Part shown: positions 28,018 to 36,476 of the stretch, piece by piece | How positions within the stretch are numbered: position 1 is the first letter of the stretch | How the letters are laid out: the number at the start of each line of letters is the position of its first letter | Source: Microthrixaceae bacterium | GTDB taxonomy: Bacteria > Actinomycetota > Acidimicrobiia > Acidimicrobiales > Microtrichaceae | DNA: 64,000 bases | Assembly: GCA_020845705.1 (NCBI GenBank) | Contig: JADLFH010000067.1 | Coordinates: 36,455-100,454 of the forward strand | Reading direction: 5' to 3' | Notes under the pieces: generated by a model | Database searches by the model: none | Seen by the model: the letters and a program-made list of their open reading frames with translations, nothing else | Told to the model about the DNA's origin: nothing | Made by a program: the position numbers and the translations under genes

Positions 28018-30792
28018 ATGACGCAGTTGTTGAGCCTGCTGGTGGCAGGGGCCGTCTCCGGGGGTCTCTACGCCATCATGGCCTCGGGCCTGGTACTCAC
28101 CTACCAGGCATCCGGGGTGTTCAACGTGGGGCACGGCGCGGTGGCGTTCGTCACCGCCCTGGTCTACTTCCAGCTGAACCAGCCCACCGCAGCGGGAGGG
28201 CTCGGCTTGCCGATGCTGCCGGCCGCCGTGACAGCGATCCTCGTTGTCGCGCCGCTGCTGGGTTTCGTGCTCGACCTGGTTCTGTTCCGGCGACTGGCCC
28301 GCGCCCCGATAGCGGCGCGCCTCGTGGGGACCGTGGGCGTGTTGATCGCGCTTCCAGCCGCGTCCTTCCTCCTCATTGACGCGATCAACGTCGCGTTCGG
28401 GACCGAGATGCCCGACGTTGACGGAGACGCTGGAGTGAGCCCGCCGGGCATAGGTCCCAGCCCCGCGCGGTCCTGGACGATCGCGAAGGGCATCTCGGTG
28501 AACTCCGACCAGCTCGCGATCGTGGCAGTGGCAGCGGTGGCGGCCGGGGGCCTGTGGTTCCTGATGCGACACACGCGGTTGGGCCTCGAAACCCGCGCCG
28601 GGGTCGACCGAGCTGTGCTCGCGCGCCTGCGGGGCATCGACACCGACCGTTCCTCGCGGATCGTCTGGGCCCTCTCCACGCTGTTGGCCGGTTGTGCGGG
28701 CGTGCTCATCGCTCCGCTGTTCGACCTCTCCGCACTGACCTTCCACATGATCGTCTTCACCTCCTTCACCGCCGCGGTCGCCGCGCGGCTGGTGTCGGTG
28801 CCGATCGCGTTCGCCGCAGGCATCGCGCTCGGTGCGGTCCAGAACCTGGTCTACGGGTATTCACCCGAGCTCCTCGCTGAGATCTCGGGGTTCCGCGCAT
28901 CGGTTCCGTTCATGCTGTTGTTCGTCCTGTTGTTCTTCGTCCAGGGCCGCGGCAGCCGAAGCGCCGGCTCGGTAGCCGAGGACGCTCCGCCGAGCCATGG
29001 TTCGGTCGCAGCAAGCCCATGGCGTCGCCGAGTTCCGTGGATCCTCGGCGCGGCGGGCCTGGTGGCCTACGGCGTGTTCGTAGCCGACGGCTACTGGACG
29101 GGTGTCGTGAACCGGGGGCTCGTGTTGGGGTTGATCTTCCTGTCCTTCGTGGTTCTCACGGGCATCGGCGGCATGATCAACCTGGCCCAGGCCGCGTTCG
29201 TCACCGTCGGTGGGTTCACTGCCGGATGGCTCGTGAACCACCAGTGGCCCTCGACGATCCCGGTGCTCATGGACAACGGCCGTCTCACGTTCTGGCCGGC
29301 GCTGGTCGTCGCAGTCGTGGTCGCGGCGGCGGTCGGTGTGCTCGTCGCTCTCCCGTCCCTGCGTCTCGGGGGCCTCACGCTCGCTCTCGCGACGCTTGCC
29401 CTGGCGTTCATCGGTGACCGACTGATCTTCCAGCTCGAGGGAGTGCGGAACGGCTCCCGGGGATGGTCGCTGCCGCGCCCGACGCTCGGGCCCATCGATC
29501 TCGGCGACGAGCAGACCCTGTTCCTCGTGCTCTTCGCCGTGGTGCTCGGCTGCATCTGGCTGGTCGGCAACTTGAACCGGTCCGCCACCGGTCGTGCCTT
29601 GTTGGCGATGCGCTCGTCGGAGGTCGCCGCCGCAACATCGGGTATCGATCCACTGCGCTCGAAGCTGGTCTTGTTCGCCGTGTCCGCGGGTCTGGCGGGC
29701 TTCGCCGGCGCCTGGTTCGCTCTGGTCAACTCGCCCATCACGAACGTCAGCGCGCCCCCGTTGCTCGGCCTCGTCTGGCTGGCTGTCGCGGTGACCTTCG
29801 GGATCCGCCGGCCCGGGGGCGCGGTGGTCGCGGGTCTGGTCTACGCGGCCCTTCCGGTGGTCCTCTACGGCATCGGAACCGATTGGGATGCGCCGTGGTC
29901 GCTGCTTCCCGACGGTGTACGTGAGTTGATAGCGGAACCGCACCTCGCGTCGATGCTGTTCGGGCTGGGTGCCATCACCCTGGCGCGCGAACCCGACGGT
30001 GTTCTCGCAGCGTTCGGGTCCGGGGGCGCCGGCCGCAGGCCCGACAAGGCCCAATCGCGTCCCTCCGCCGAGCACAACGACGTCGTAGCCGAGGGGACAC
30101 CCAGCGGCGCGCTCTTGTCACTTTCGTCGGTCCGGGCCGGCTACGGCGAGGTCGCCGTCCTGCACGACATCGACCTGGCAGTGGGTCGGGGCCAGGTTGT
30201 CGCCGTGCTCGGTGCCAACGGCGCGGGCAAGTCGACCCTTTGTGGTCTCATCGCCGGAACCCTCACGCCCAGCTCCGGCAGTGTGCACTTCGACGGTGCT
30301 GACGTGACCGCTGTACCGCCACATATCCGTGCCCGGGCTGGAATTGTCCTGGCACCCGAGGCTCGGGGGATCTTCCCGGGCCTGTCCGTCGATGACAACC
30401 TGGCCATCCGGCTGCGAAGCGACGAGCAACGTGAAGCGGCGCGGAAACGATTCCCGATCCTCGCGGAGCGGCGAGCACAGAAGGCGGACCTCCTCTCCGG
30501 TGGTGAGCAGCAGCAGCTAGCGATGGCCGCAGTGCTGCCGGATCCGCCGAAGTTGTTCATTGCGGACGAGCCGTCTCTGGGCTTGTCGCCTATGGCGGCC
30601 GACACCCTCTTCGACGCCATGGCCGAGCTCAAGGAGCTGGGCACCACGCTGATTTTGGTGGAGGAGCAGGCCGGTCGGGCCCTTGAGATGGCTGATCAAG
30701 TGGTACTGGTCGACCTTGGCCGGATCGTGTGGTCGGGGCCGGCGAGCGAGTTCGACACCGAACGGCTGGGAGCCGCGTACCTGGGCGGCTAA
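28018..30792 (+). CDS. Fused LivH-LivM-LivF: two permease domains and an ATPase in one polypeptide
   Basis: 924-aa protein. Residues 1 to about 300 are LivH-like (GVFNVGHGAVAFVTAL). About 340-665 are LivM-like (LTGIGGMINLAQAAFVTVGG, then KLVLFAVSAGLAGFAGAWF). After a polar linker, about 698-924 form a complete LivF-type ATPase: Walker A LGANGAGKST near 732, signature LSGGEQQQLAMA, Walker B LFIADEPSLGLSPM, EEQAGRALEM and the terminal AAYLGG. With the separate LivG, the importer needs one fusion chain plus LivG. The frame is uninterrupted and both linkers are plausible, so this is a real fusion rather than a stop read-through. Confidence 0.92.
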   Translation: MTQLLSLLVAGAVSGGLYAIMASGLVLTYQASGVFNVGHGAVAFVTALVYFQLNQPTAAGGLGLPMLPAAVTAILVVAPLLGFVLDLVLFRRLARAPIAARLVGTVGVLIALPAASFLLIDAINVAFGTEMPDVDGDAGVSPPGIGPSPARSWTIAKGISVNSDQLAIVAVAAVAAGGLWFLMRHTRLGLETRAGVDRAVLARLRGIDTDRSSRIVWALSTLLAGCAGVLIAPLFDLSALTFHMIVFTSFTAAVAARLVSVPIAFAAGIALGAVQNLVYGYSPELLAEISGFRASVPFMLLFVLLFFVQGRGSRSAGSVAEDAPPSHGSVAASPWRRRVPWILGAAGLVAYGVFVADGYWTGVVNRGLVLGLIFLSFVVLTGIGGMINLAQAAFVTVGGFTAGWLVNHQWPSTIPVLMDNGRLTFWPALVVAVVVAAAVGVLVALPSLRLGGLTLALATLALAFIGDRLIFQLEGVRNGSRGWSLPRPTLGPIDLGDEQTLFLVLFAVVLGCIWLVGNLNRSATGRALLAMRSSEVAAATSGIDPLRSKLVLFAVSAGLAGFAGAWFALVNSPITNVSAPPLLGLVWLAVAVTFGIRRPGGAVVAGLVYAALPVVLYGIGTDWDAPWSLLPDGVRELIAEPHLASMLFGLGAITLAREPDGVLAAFGSGGAGRRPDKAQSRPSAEHNDVVAEGTPSGALLSLSSVRAGYGEVAVLHDIDLAVGRGQVVAVLGANGAGKSTLCGLIAGTLTPSSGSVHFDGADVTAVPPHIRARAGIVLAPEARGIFPGLSVDDNLAIRLRSDEQREAARKRFPILAERRAQKADLLSGGEQQQLAMAAVLPDPPKLFIADEPSLGLSPMAADTLFDAMAELKELGTTLILVEEQAGRALEMADQVVLVDLGRIVWSGPASEFDTERLGAAYLGG

Positions 30793-32321
30793 TGGCCGAG
30801 CCAGTGGTTGAGGGTTGCAGCGAGCGGATCCACCACCACGCCACGCTCCTCCGCGAAAACCATCACCGGCCGAGGCCCCTCGGTTCTGGCGGGCCATTCG
30901 CCCAGGTCGGCCCCGCCCGGGTCCTGGCCGCACGCGAAACGCACCCATGAGCGATGCATCGCCACGGCGAGGTCTTCGGGGGCCTCGGTGCCGATCAGTA
31001 CCGACAGGCGCGGATCGCGGGTCGCGTTGAACACGAATGGGATCTCGACCGCATGGGCGGCACCTATCTGGCCGCCCCACGCCGGGCTCGCCCACGAGAA
31101 GAGGTACTGGTGTGTCGGAGCGTGGGCCGACTGCGCATCGACAAGTCGGCTCGCCGGCGCACGGAACACCAGGTCGGTCAACGCAGCCCCTTCGAGAACG
31201 GCGGCGCTCAAACCGGGGTGTTCCGCCCGGTACAGGGCCAGGAGGTGGTCGGGATCGTCGCCGATGAGCGCGAAACGTGCGCGAAGCGCTTCATCGTCCT
31301 GCGGTCCTCCAGCGATGAGGGCGAAGAGCCGCCACTCCTCGGCGTTTGTTCCACAGATCAGCGGCACACCCGCGGCGGAGCCGTCCCGAATGACGGCCAG
31401 CGGATCGATGGGGACCTCCCGGTCATCGGCGACTGGGCGGAAGGCCAGGAAGGCGAGGGGATTGCCGGTCCGGCGGATGATGCCCTCGGGATCGCCCATC
31501 CGACTCATCGAGATCGAAGCGTGGGCGGCGAGGAGCTTCTCGATGCCCACCTCGGTTGCCTCTTGGACCGATCCGATACCCGCTGTGGCCAGGAACTCGT
31601 CGGCGTCGGCCTGTGCCTGGGAGAGGCTTCGGGCAGCGGACGCCGCGCCCGACTGTGCGATCGCGCGGTGGAACAGCCCCTTCGCCCGTGGCATCGACAT
31701 CAGCAGCGACACGCTCATCGCTCCGGCCGATTCACCGAAGATGGTGACGTTGGTGGGATCGCCACCGAACGCAGCGATGTTGTCCCGCACCCATTCGAGC
31801 GCGGCGATCTGGTCTAACAACCCCAGGTTGCCCGAACCGGCGAAGGACTCGTCGAGGTGACCGAGCTCCAAGAACCCGACCGACCCCAGGCGGTAGTTGA
31901 TCGAGACGAACACCACGCCTTCGGATGCGAACGCTGCGCCGTCGTAGAGGGGAGAGGATCCGGATCCCATCTCGAACCCGCCGCCGTGGATCCACACCAT
32001 GACCGGTCGCCCCGCGTCGGATGCGGGAGTGGCGGTCCAGATGTTGAGGTGCAGGCACTCCTCGCTCTGAGCCTCCGCCTCTCCGCCGAAGAGGGCGTCC
32101 ATGATCGAGGTGTTCTGCGGGGAGACCGCCGCGAGGTCGTGTGCGGCACGAACCCCGCTCCAGCCCGGGTGCGGGAGGGGCGGCCGAAAGCGATTCCCGC
32201 CACCGGTGTCGGCAGCGAAGGGGATGCCGGCGAAGCGCGCGATGCCCCCGCGCCAGACACCTTCGAGCCTGCCGGGGATCGTGGGGACTGTGAGGGTGGT
32301 GCCGTCGGCGGGGGTCTCCAT
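30789..32321 (-). CDS. Type B carboxylesterase
   Basis: 510-aa serine esterase of the carboxylesterase type B (pnbA-like) family, probably cytoplasmic because no signal peptide is seen. Motifs: NRFRPPLPHPGW, SEECLHLNIWTP-like SEECLHLNIWT, oxyanion VWIHGGGFEMGS, nucleophile GESAGAMSV with Ser198, and a late HAVEIPFVF carrying the histidine. ATG 32321 is chosen because TACCAT lies 7 nt upstream on this strand; the frame stays open further upstream without family support. Its stop overlaps the convergent importer gene. It is divergent from the enoyl-CoA hydratase gene. Confidence 0.9.
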   Translation of the reverse strand: METPADGTTLTVPTIPGRLEGVWRGGIARFAGIPFAADTGGGNRFRPPLPHPGWSGVRAAHDLAAVSPQNTSIMDALFGGEAEAQSEECLHLNIWTATPASDAGRPVMVWIHGGGFEMGSGSSPLYDGAAFASEGVVFVSINYRLGSVGFLELGHLDESFAGSGNLGLLDQIAALEWVRDNIAAFGGDPTNVTIFGESAGAMSVSLLMSMPRAKGLFHRAIAQSGAASAARSLSQAQADADEFLATAGIGSVQEATEVGIEKLLAAHASISMSRMGDPEGIIRRTGNPLAFLAFRPVADDREVPIDPLAVIRDGSAAGVPLICGTNAEEWRLFALIAGGPQDDEALRARFALIGDDPDHLLALYRAEHPGLSAAVLEGAALTDLVFRAPASRLVDAQSAHAPTHQYLFSWASPAWGGQIGAAHAVEIPFVFNATRDPRLSVLIGTEAPEDLAVAMHRSWVRFACGQDPGGADLGEWPARTEGPRPVMVFAEERGVVVDPLAATLNHWLGH

Positions 32322-32328
32322 GTCGGCG

Positions 32329-32334
32329 ATGGTA
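32329..32334 (-). promoter_or_regulatory. Leaderless-type -10 of the carboxylesterase gene
   Basis: TACCAT on the minus strand with 7 nt to ATG 32321 and no Shine-Dalgarno. The opposing -10 of the hydratase gene lies 41 bp away. Confidence 0.5.
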
Positions 32335-32374
32335 GGGGAGCGGCCACACAACGGAACCACCCGTCGGCAGGGGG

Positions 32375-32380
32375 TATGGT
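32375..32380 (+). promoter_or_regulatory. Leaderless-type -10 of the enoyl-CoA hydratase gene
   Basis: TATGGT with 8 nt to ATG 32389; no Shine-Dalgarno in between. Confidence 0.5.
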
Positions 32381-32388
32381 CGCCGTCC

Positions 32389-33195
32389 ATGTCCGATGAA
32401 CTGGTGCAATTGGAACGGGGCGACGACGGCGTGGCGGTGGTGACGCTTGCCAACGGCAAGGTGAATGCGCTGTCGACCCAGCTGTTGGGCCGACTCCGGG
32501 CGGTCGCGGAGGAGCTCATCGATGATCCCCCCGGTGCTGTGATCGTCACTGGCGGCCCACGGCTCTTCGCCGCTGGAGCGGAGATCACGCAGTTCGCGGA
32601 GGATCCCGACCCCGGCTCCTTCCGCATCGGCTCCCCCGAGCGGGTGGGTGAGCTCGGCGGAGCGTTCCTAACGGCACTCAACGCCGTTGCCGCGATTCCC
32701 CGACCGACGATCGCCGCGGTCTCGGGGTTCGCGTTGGGTGGAGGATGCGAGCTCGCGCTCGCGTGCGACTTCCGCATCGCGTCCGAGCGCGCCAAGTTCG
32801 GCCAACCCGAGATCCTCCTGGGCATCATCCCCGGTGGCGGCGGCACCCAGCGCCTCGCGCGGCTTGTGGGCCCCGCTCGGGCGAAGGACCTGATCTTCAG
32901 CGGGCGTCAGGTGAGCGCAGCCGAAGCCCTTGGGATGGGTCTGGTCGATCGTGTCGTCGACCCTGACGAGCTGGACGGCGCCGCTCGGTCGTGGGCGGCG
33001 GAGCTCGCGGCCGGCGCTTCTCGGGCGATGGCGATCGCGAAGCGGGTGATCGACGAGGGCCTCGACGGCGATCTCGATTCCGGGTTACGCCTTGAACAGG
33101 CCGCATTCGTGGAGGTCTTCGCCACCAGCGACGCCACAGTGGGCGTGAAGTCGTTCATCGAGTCGGGCCCTGGCAAGGCGGTGTTCGATCAATGA
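32389..33195 (+). CDS. Enoyl-CoA hydratase/isomerase family protein
   Basis: 268-aa crotonase-fold protein, typically hydrating trans-2-enoyl-CoA in beta-oxidation. The oxyanion-hole segments are GPRLFAAGAEITQF and AVSGFALGGGCELALACD. The catalytic-Glu region FGQPEILLGIIPGGGGTQRLARLVG keeps both acidic positions (GQPEI; the later EAxxxGLVDRVV is also present). Substrate chain length is unknown. ATG 32389 follows a TATGGT -10 by 8 nt. The frame continues upstream into the divergent esterase gene, which is not coding for this protein. Confidence 0.9.
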   Translation: MSDELVQLERGDDGVAVVTLANGKVNALSTQLLGRLRAVAEELIDDPPGAVIVTGGPRLFAAGAEITQFAEDPDPGSFRIGSPERVGELGGAFLTALNAVAAIPRPTIAAVSGFALGGGCELALACDFRIASERAKFGQPEILLGIIPGGGGTQRLARLVGPARAKDLIFSGRQVSAAEALGMGLVDRVVDPDELDGAARSWAAELAAGASRAMAIAKRVIDEGLDGDLDSGLRLEQAAFVEVFATSDATVGVKSFIESGPGKAVFDQ

Positions 33196-33287
33196 ACTCC
33201 AGGCTTCAACCGCCAGTACGGATGGGGATGCCGTCGGTCCTCCCGAGCTGAGGTTGCCCGCCAGAAATGCGGGAAGGGACAACGTGC

Positions 33288-33462
33288 TTTGAGGCAGCGG
33301 GGGCCGGGCCGGTGTGCCTCAAACTCGTTCATGAGGCAGGAGGGGCCGAAAACCGTACCGGTGTGCCTCAAGAATCGGTTTGAGGCAGCGGGGGCCGGGG
33401 GTTTGAGGCAGCGGGGGCCGGGGGTTTGAGGCAGCGGGGGCCGGGGGTTTGAGGCAGCGGGG
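33288..33462. repeat. Composite TGAGGCA repeat, locus A
   Basis: A 23-bp unit beginning TTTGAGGCAGCGGGGG is tandemly repeated at 33379, 33402, 33425 and 33448 (the last partial), with an isolated copy at 33288. Between them is a 72-bp segment (33316-33387) with two TGCCTCA/TGAGGCA hairpins flanking a core around CCGAAAACCG. The same 72-bp architecture occurs at 51309-51380. The remainder of the 302-bp gap between the hydratase gene and the next gene shows nothing else I can name. Confidence 0.85.
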
Positions 33463-33497
33463 GAGCCCAGCGCTCCAAAGGGCGAGCGATCCGCCGA

Positions 33498-33977
33498 TTG
33501 AGAAGCGTGCAGCGGCGAACACCCCTGTGGCTCTCCCACCACTACCCCGATGACTACGACCGGTGCGCGACGGTCGCAGGTCGTCACGTGTGTCGACGCT
33601 GCCTGTGGTTCTACCCGGCGTGCTTCGCCGTCACGGTCGCCTCGCTGTCGGGCCTGCACTGGCCCGCGTCCATCGACGCGTGGATGCTGTGGCTGCTGCC
33701 TGTACCCGTGGTCGCCGAGTGGTGGGGCGAACATCTGGGTCGGATCGAGTACCGGCCGGGGCGCTCGGTGCTGTTCTCCCTGCTCGCCGCGCCTGCGGTT
33801 GGCCGCGGCCTCGGCCGCTACCTGCTCGACCAGAGCGACACCCTGTTCTGGTCGGTCGTCGCTGCCTACGCCGTGATCTGTGCTATCCCGATGGTGTTGC
33901 TCAACCGGCCCAGGCAACACAGCCGAGGTCCAAGGGGTCGCCCAGCAACCGATGGCGGGGCACGACCCGCACCGTGA
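33498..33977 (+). CDS. DUF2085-like small membrane protein
   Basis: 159 aa. The N-terminus LSHHYPDDYDRCATVAG followed by RHVCRRCLWFYP resembles the Cys-rich entry motif of DUF2085-type membrane proteins. Three to four hydrophobic helices follow (YPACFAVTVASLSGL, AWMLWLLPVPVVAEW, SVLFSLLAAPAVG, FWSVVAAYAVICAIPMVLL). The start is uncertain: TTG 33498 or GTG 33507, neither with a good Shine-Dalgarno. The 3' end overlaps the convergent glgP gene by 77 bp. The function is unknown; the Cys/His motif could bind a metal. Confidence 0.65.
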   Translation: MRSVQRRTPLWLSHHYPDDYDRCATVAGRHVCRRCLWFYPACFAVTVASLSGLHWPASIDAWMLWLLPVPVVAEWWGEHLGRIEYRPGRSVLFSLLAAPAVGRGLGRYLLDQSDTLFWSVVAAYAVICAIPMVLLNRPRQHSRGPRGRPATDGGARPAP

Positions 33978-36423
33978 TGCCACGCCGGCCCGCCAGGTCG
34001 AGGGGCAGTTCCGCTTGGAAGGTCATGTGGGCATCGACGGCGTCACCCACGGGTGACATCGCAAGGGATCGTGTGGCTTCGAGCTCGCCGGTCTGGCCCA
34101 CCAGGCCGGCCACGAGCTGAACCTCCACGTCGTGTGGCCCGAGCGGGCCGAGGGCCACACGCGCTGTGACGACCCGGGTGGAGGCCAGATCGGCCACCGA
34201 CTCGTCGGCTCGGACCTCATCGACGTGCACTTCGGGCCACGCTGCCATGACCCGCTCGCGCCACGCCGCCAGCTCGCGCGCTCCACGCCGGCCGTCGGCA
34301 CCCAGAGCAGCCGACGCGGCCACGGCCGGCGCGTACAGCCCGCTCACGTAGTCGCGCACCATCCTCAGGGAGGACAGGAACGGGCCGAGGCCGATGACGG
34401 ATCGACGCATCGTTGCGATCCACTCCTCGGGCAGCCCGTCGTGGCGATCGTAGAAGCGCGGCACGATCTGGCGTTCGAGCAGCTCGAAGAGCGAGTTCGC
34501 CTCCAGCTCGTCGCGCCTTTCGCCGTCCTCGACCGATTCTGCCGATGAGATCGCCCAGCCCAACTCGGGATCGAAGCACTCCGCCCACCATCCGTCGAGC
34601 ACCGAGCAGTTCAACGCGCCGTTCATCGTGGCCTTCATCCCCGACGTGCCGCAGGCCTCCTGCGGGCGAAGCGGGGTGTTGAGCCAGATGTCCGCCCCGT
34701 GCAACAGGTGGCGGGAGATGTGCATGTCGTAGTTGTCGAGGAACACGAAGCGGTGCCGCACCTCGGGATCATGGGAGAACGAGACGATGCGGCGGATCAG
34801 TTCCTTGCCCCCGTTGTCGGCCGGATGGGCCTTGCCTGCGAAGAGGAACTGCACCGGTCGATGCTCGTCCATCATCAGCTCACGCAGCCGCTCCTCCTGG
34901 GACAACAGCAGCGTCGCCCGCTTGTAGGTGGCGAAGCGTCGGGCGAAGCAGATGGTGAGGACCTCGGGATCGAGAGCGTCGTTGGTCCAGGTCAGCTCGC
35001 TGGGAGACAGCCCGCGGTCGATCCCAGCTTGCCGCAACCGGCGCCGCGTGAATTGGACGAGTCGCCGCGTGCCTGCCCGGTGCGCGTCCCACAGCTGCGC
35101 GCTGTCCACGTCCCCGAGGCCCGACCAGTCGTCGGAGAGGTCCCAGTCGGGGCCGATCGCGTCGGCGAACAGCTCGGCCATCGGCGCCGAGATCCATGTG
35201 GTGGGGTGGACGCCGTTGGTGACGGACCCGACCGGCACCTCCTCGGTCGGCACTCCGGACCACAGGTCGCCGAACATCTCACGGCTCACCTCGCCGTGGA
35301 GCTTGGCCACCCCGTTGCGCCGCTCGGCCAGACGCATGCCCATCACCGCCATGTTGAACCGCTCGTCGGGCGGGTCGGTGGGGCGGTGGCCGATTCCCAC
35401 CAGTTCCTCAGGGCTGAGCCCGACCTCGTTGGCCCAGCCCCCGAAGTACTTGTGGATCAGCTCGAGGGGGAAGCGGTCGATTCCCGCAGGTACGGGTGTG
35501 TGGGTGGTGAAGACGCATCCGGCACGTGCCAACTGGAGGGCCTCGTCGAAGCTCATGGCGTGCTCGCGCATCAGGTGTCGGATGCGCTCGAAACCCAGGA
35601 AACCCGCGTGGCCCTCGTTCGTGTGGAACACCGTCGCGTCGATGCCCAGCGCCCCTAACAGCCTGACTCCGCCGACCCCCAGGACGATCTCCTGGCGGAG
35701 GCGGTGCTCGGTGTCGCCGCCGTAGAGGCGGTCGGTGATCACCCGCAGGTGGTCGGCGTTTTCGGAGATGTCGGTGTCGAGCAGGTACAACGGGGTGGAA
35801 CCGACCTCGGCACGCCATGCCTGGGCGATCACTGTGTCGGGTCCCAACTCGATGGGGATCCGGATGTCGTTGACGAGGGTCATCGACATGGCATAGGGGT
35901 CCAGGTCGGGGAACCGCTCCTGCTGCCAGCCGTCGACCGAGACCGATTGGCGGAAGTAGCCGTGGCGGTAGAACAGACCGATCCCAACCAGCGGAACCCC
36001 CAGGTCCGAAGCCGACTTGAGGTGATCGCCGGCGAGGATGCCGAGGCCACCGGAATACTGCGGAACCGCCTCGGCAATGCCGAACTCGGGCGAGAAGTAC
36101 GCCACGCCTCCGCCGAGGTCCAAACCCGCGGCGTCATACCACGACGGTCGGCTGAGATAGGCGGACAAATCCGCGTCCATCGCCGCCACCCGCGCGCAGA
36201 ACTCGGGGTCGGCCGCCAACTCGTCGAGGCGCGTCGTGGGAACCGAGGCCAGCACGAGGCGGGGATCGTGACCGCTGGCCGCCCACAACTCCGGGTCGAT
36301 CGTGGCGAAGACGTGGCGAGTCTGGCGGTGCCACGACCACCGGAGGTTTCCGGCGAGGCGATCCAGGGCCTGGAGTGCCTCGGGAAGGTGGGGTCGGACA
36401 GTGAAGCTTAGGACGGCCTTCAT
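33901..36423 (-). CDS. glgP: Alpha-glucan phosphorylase
   Basis: 840-aa PLP enzyme that releases glucose-1-phosphate from glycogen-like glucans. It is the short actinobacterial form with an N-terminal DUF3417-type domain (LAGNLRWSWHRQTRHVF). GEGG-like substrate loops include GGLGILAGDHLKSASDLG and NEGHAGF. The PLP lysine is Lys597 in GTSGMKATMNG. ATG 36423 lies 8 nt after a TAGCCT on this strand, supporting a leaderless start. It is divergent from the propeller gene and belongs to the glucan locus with glgE and glgB. Confidence 0.95.
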   Translation of the reverse strand: MKAVLSFTVRPHLPEALQALDRLAGNLRWSWHRQTRHVFATIDPELWAASGHDPRLVLASVPTTRLDELAADPEFCARVAAMDADLSAYLSRPSWYDAAGLDLGGGVAYFSPEFGIAEAVPQYSGGLGILAGDHLKSASDLGVPLVGIGLFYRHGYFRQSVSVDGWQQERFPDLDPYAMSMTLVNDIRIPIELGPDTVIAQAWRAEVGSTPLYLLDTDISENADHLRVITDRLYGGDTEHRLRQEIVLGVGGVRLLGALGIDATVFHTNEGHAGFLGFERIRHLMREHAMSFDEALQLARAGCVFTTHTPVPAGIDRFPLELIHKYFGGWANEVGLSPEELVGIGHRPTDPPDERFNMAVMGMRLAERRNGVAKLHGEVSREMFGDLWSGVPTEEVPVGSVTNGVHPTTWISAPMAELFADAIGPDWDLSDDWSGLGDVDSAQLWDAHRAGTRRLVQFTRRRLRQAGIDRGLSPSELTWTNDALDPEVLTICFARRFATYKRATLLLSQEERLRELMMDEHRPVQFLFAGKAHPADNGGKELIRRIVSFSHDPEVRHRFVFLDNYDMHISRHLLHGADIWLNTPLRPQEACGTSGMKATMNGALNCSVLDGWWAECFDPELGWAISSAESVEDGERRDELEANSLFELLERQIVPRFYDRHDGLPEEWIATMRRSVIGLGPFLSSLRMVRDYVSGLYAPAVAASAALGADGRRGARELAAWRERVMAAWPEVHVDEVRADESVADLASTRVVTARVALGPLGPHDVEVQLVAGLVGQTGELEATRSLAMSPVGDAVDAHMTFQAELPLDLAGRRGITVRVVPRHRLLGDPLDLGCVAWAG

Positions 36424-36431
36424 CGAAGTCG

Positions 36432-36437
36432 AGGCTA
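36432..36437 (-). promoter_or_regulatory. Leaderless-type -10 of glgP
   Basis: Minus-strand TAGCCT with 8 nt to ATG 36423. Shares a 53-bp divergent intergenic region with the -10 at 36462. Confidence 0.5.
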
Positions 36438-36461
36438 TGGGGCCGGAAAGGAAATGCCGCG

Positions 36462-36467
36462 TACCCT
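36462..36467 (+). promoter_or_regulatory. Leaderless-type -10 of the propeller gene
   Basis: TACCCT with 9 nt to GTG 36477; no Shine-Dalgarno. Confidence 0.45.
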
Positions 36468-36476
36468 GGCCGGACT

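Noticed and set aside
33316..33387. Conserved peptide encoded by the two repeat cores on the minus strand (pattern CLxPIxEAxRxGFRP in both)
   Set aside because: By hand, 12 of 22 codons differ and only about a third of those are synonymous, as expected from nucleotide similarity alone, so coding selection is not supported.
33379..33462. Possible CRISPR array
   Set aside because: The 23-bp units abut directly with no spacers, and there are no cas genes nearby; it is a tandem repeat.
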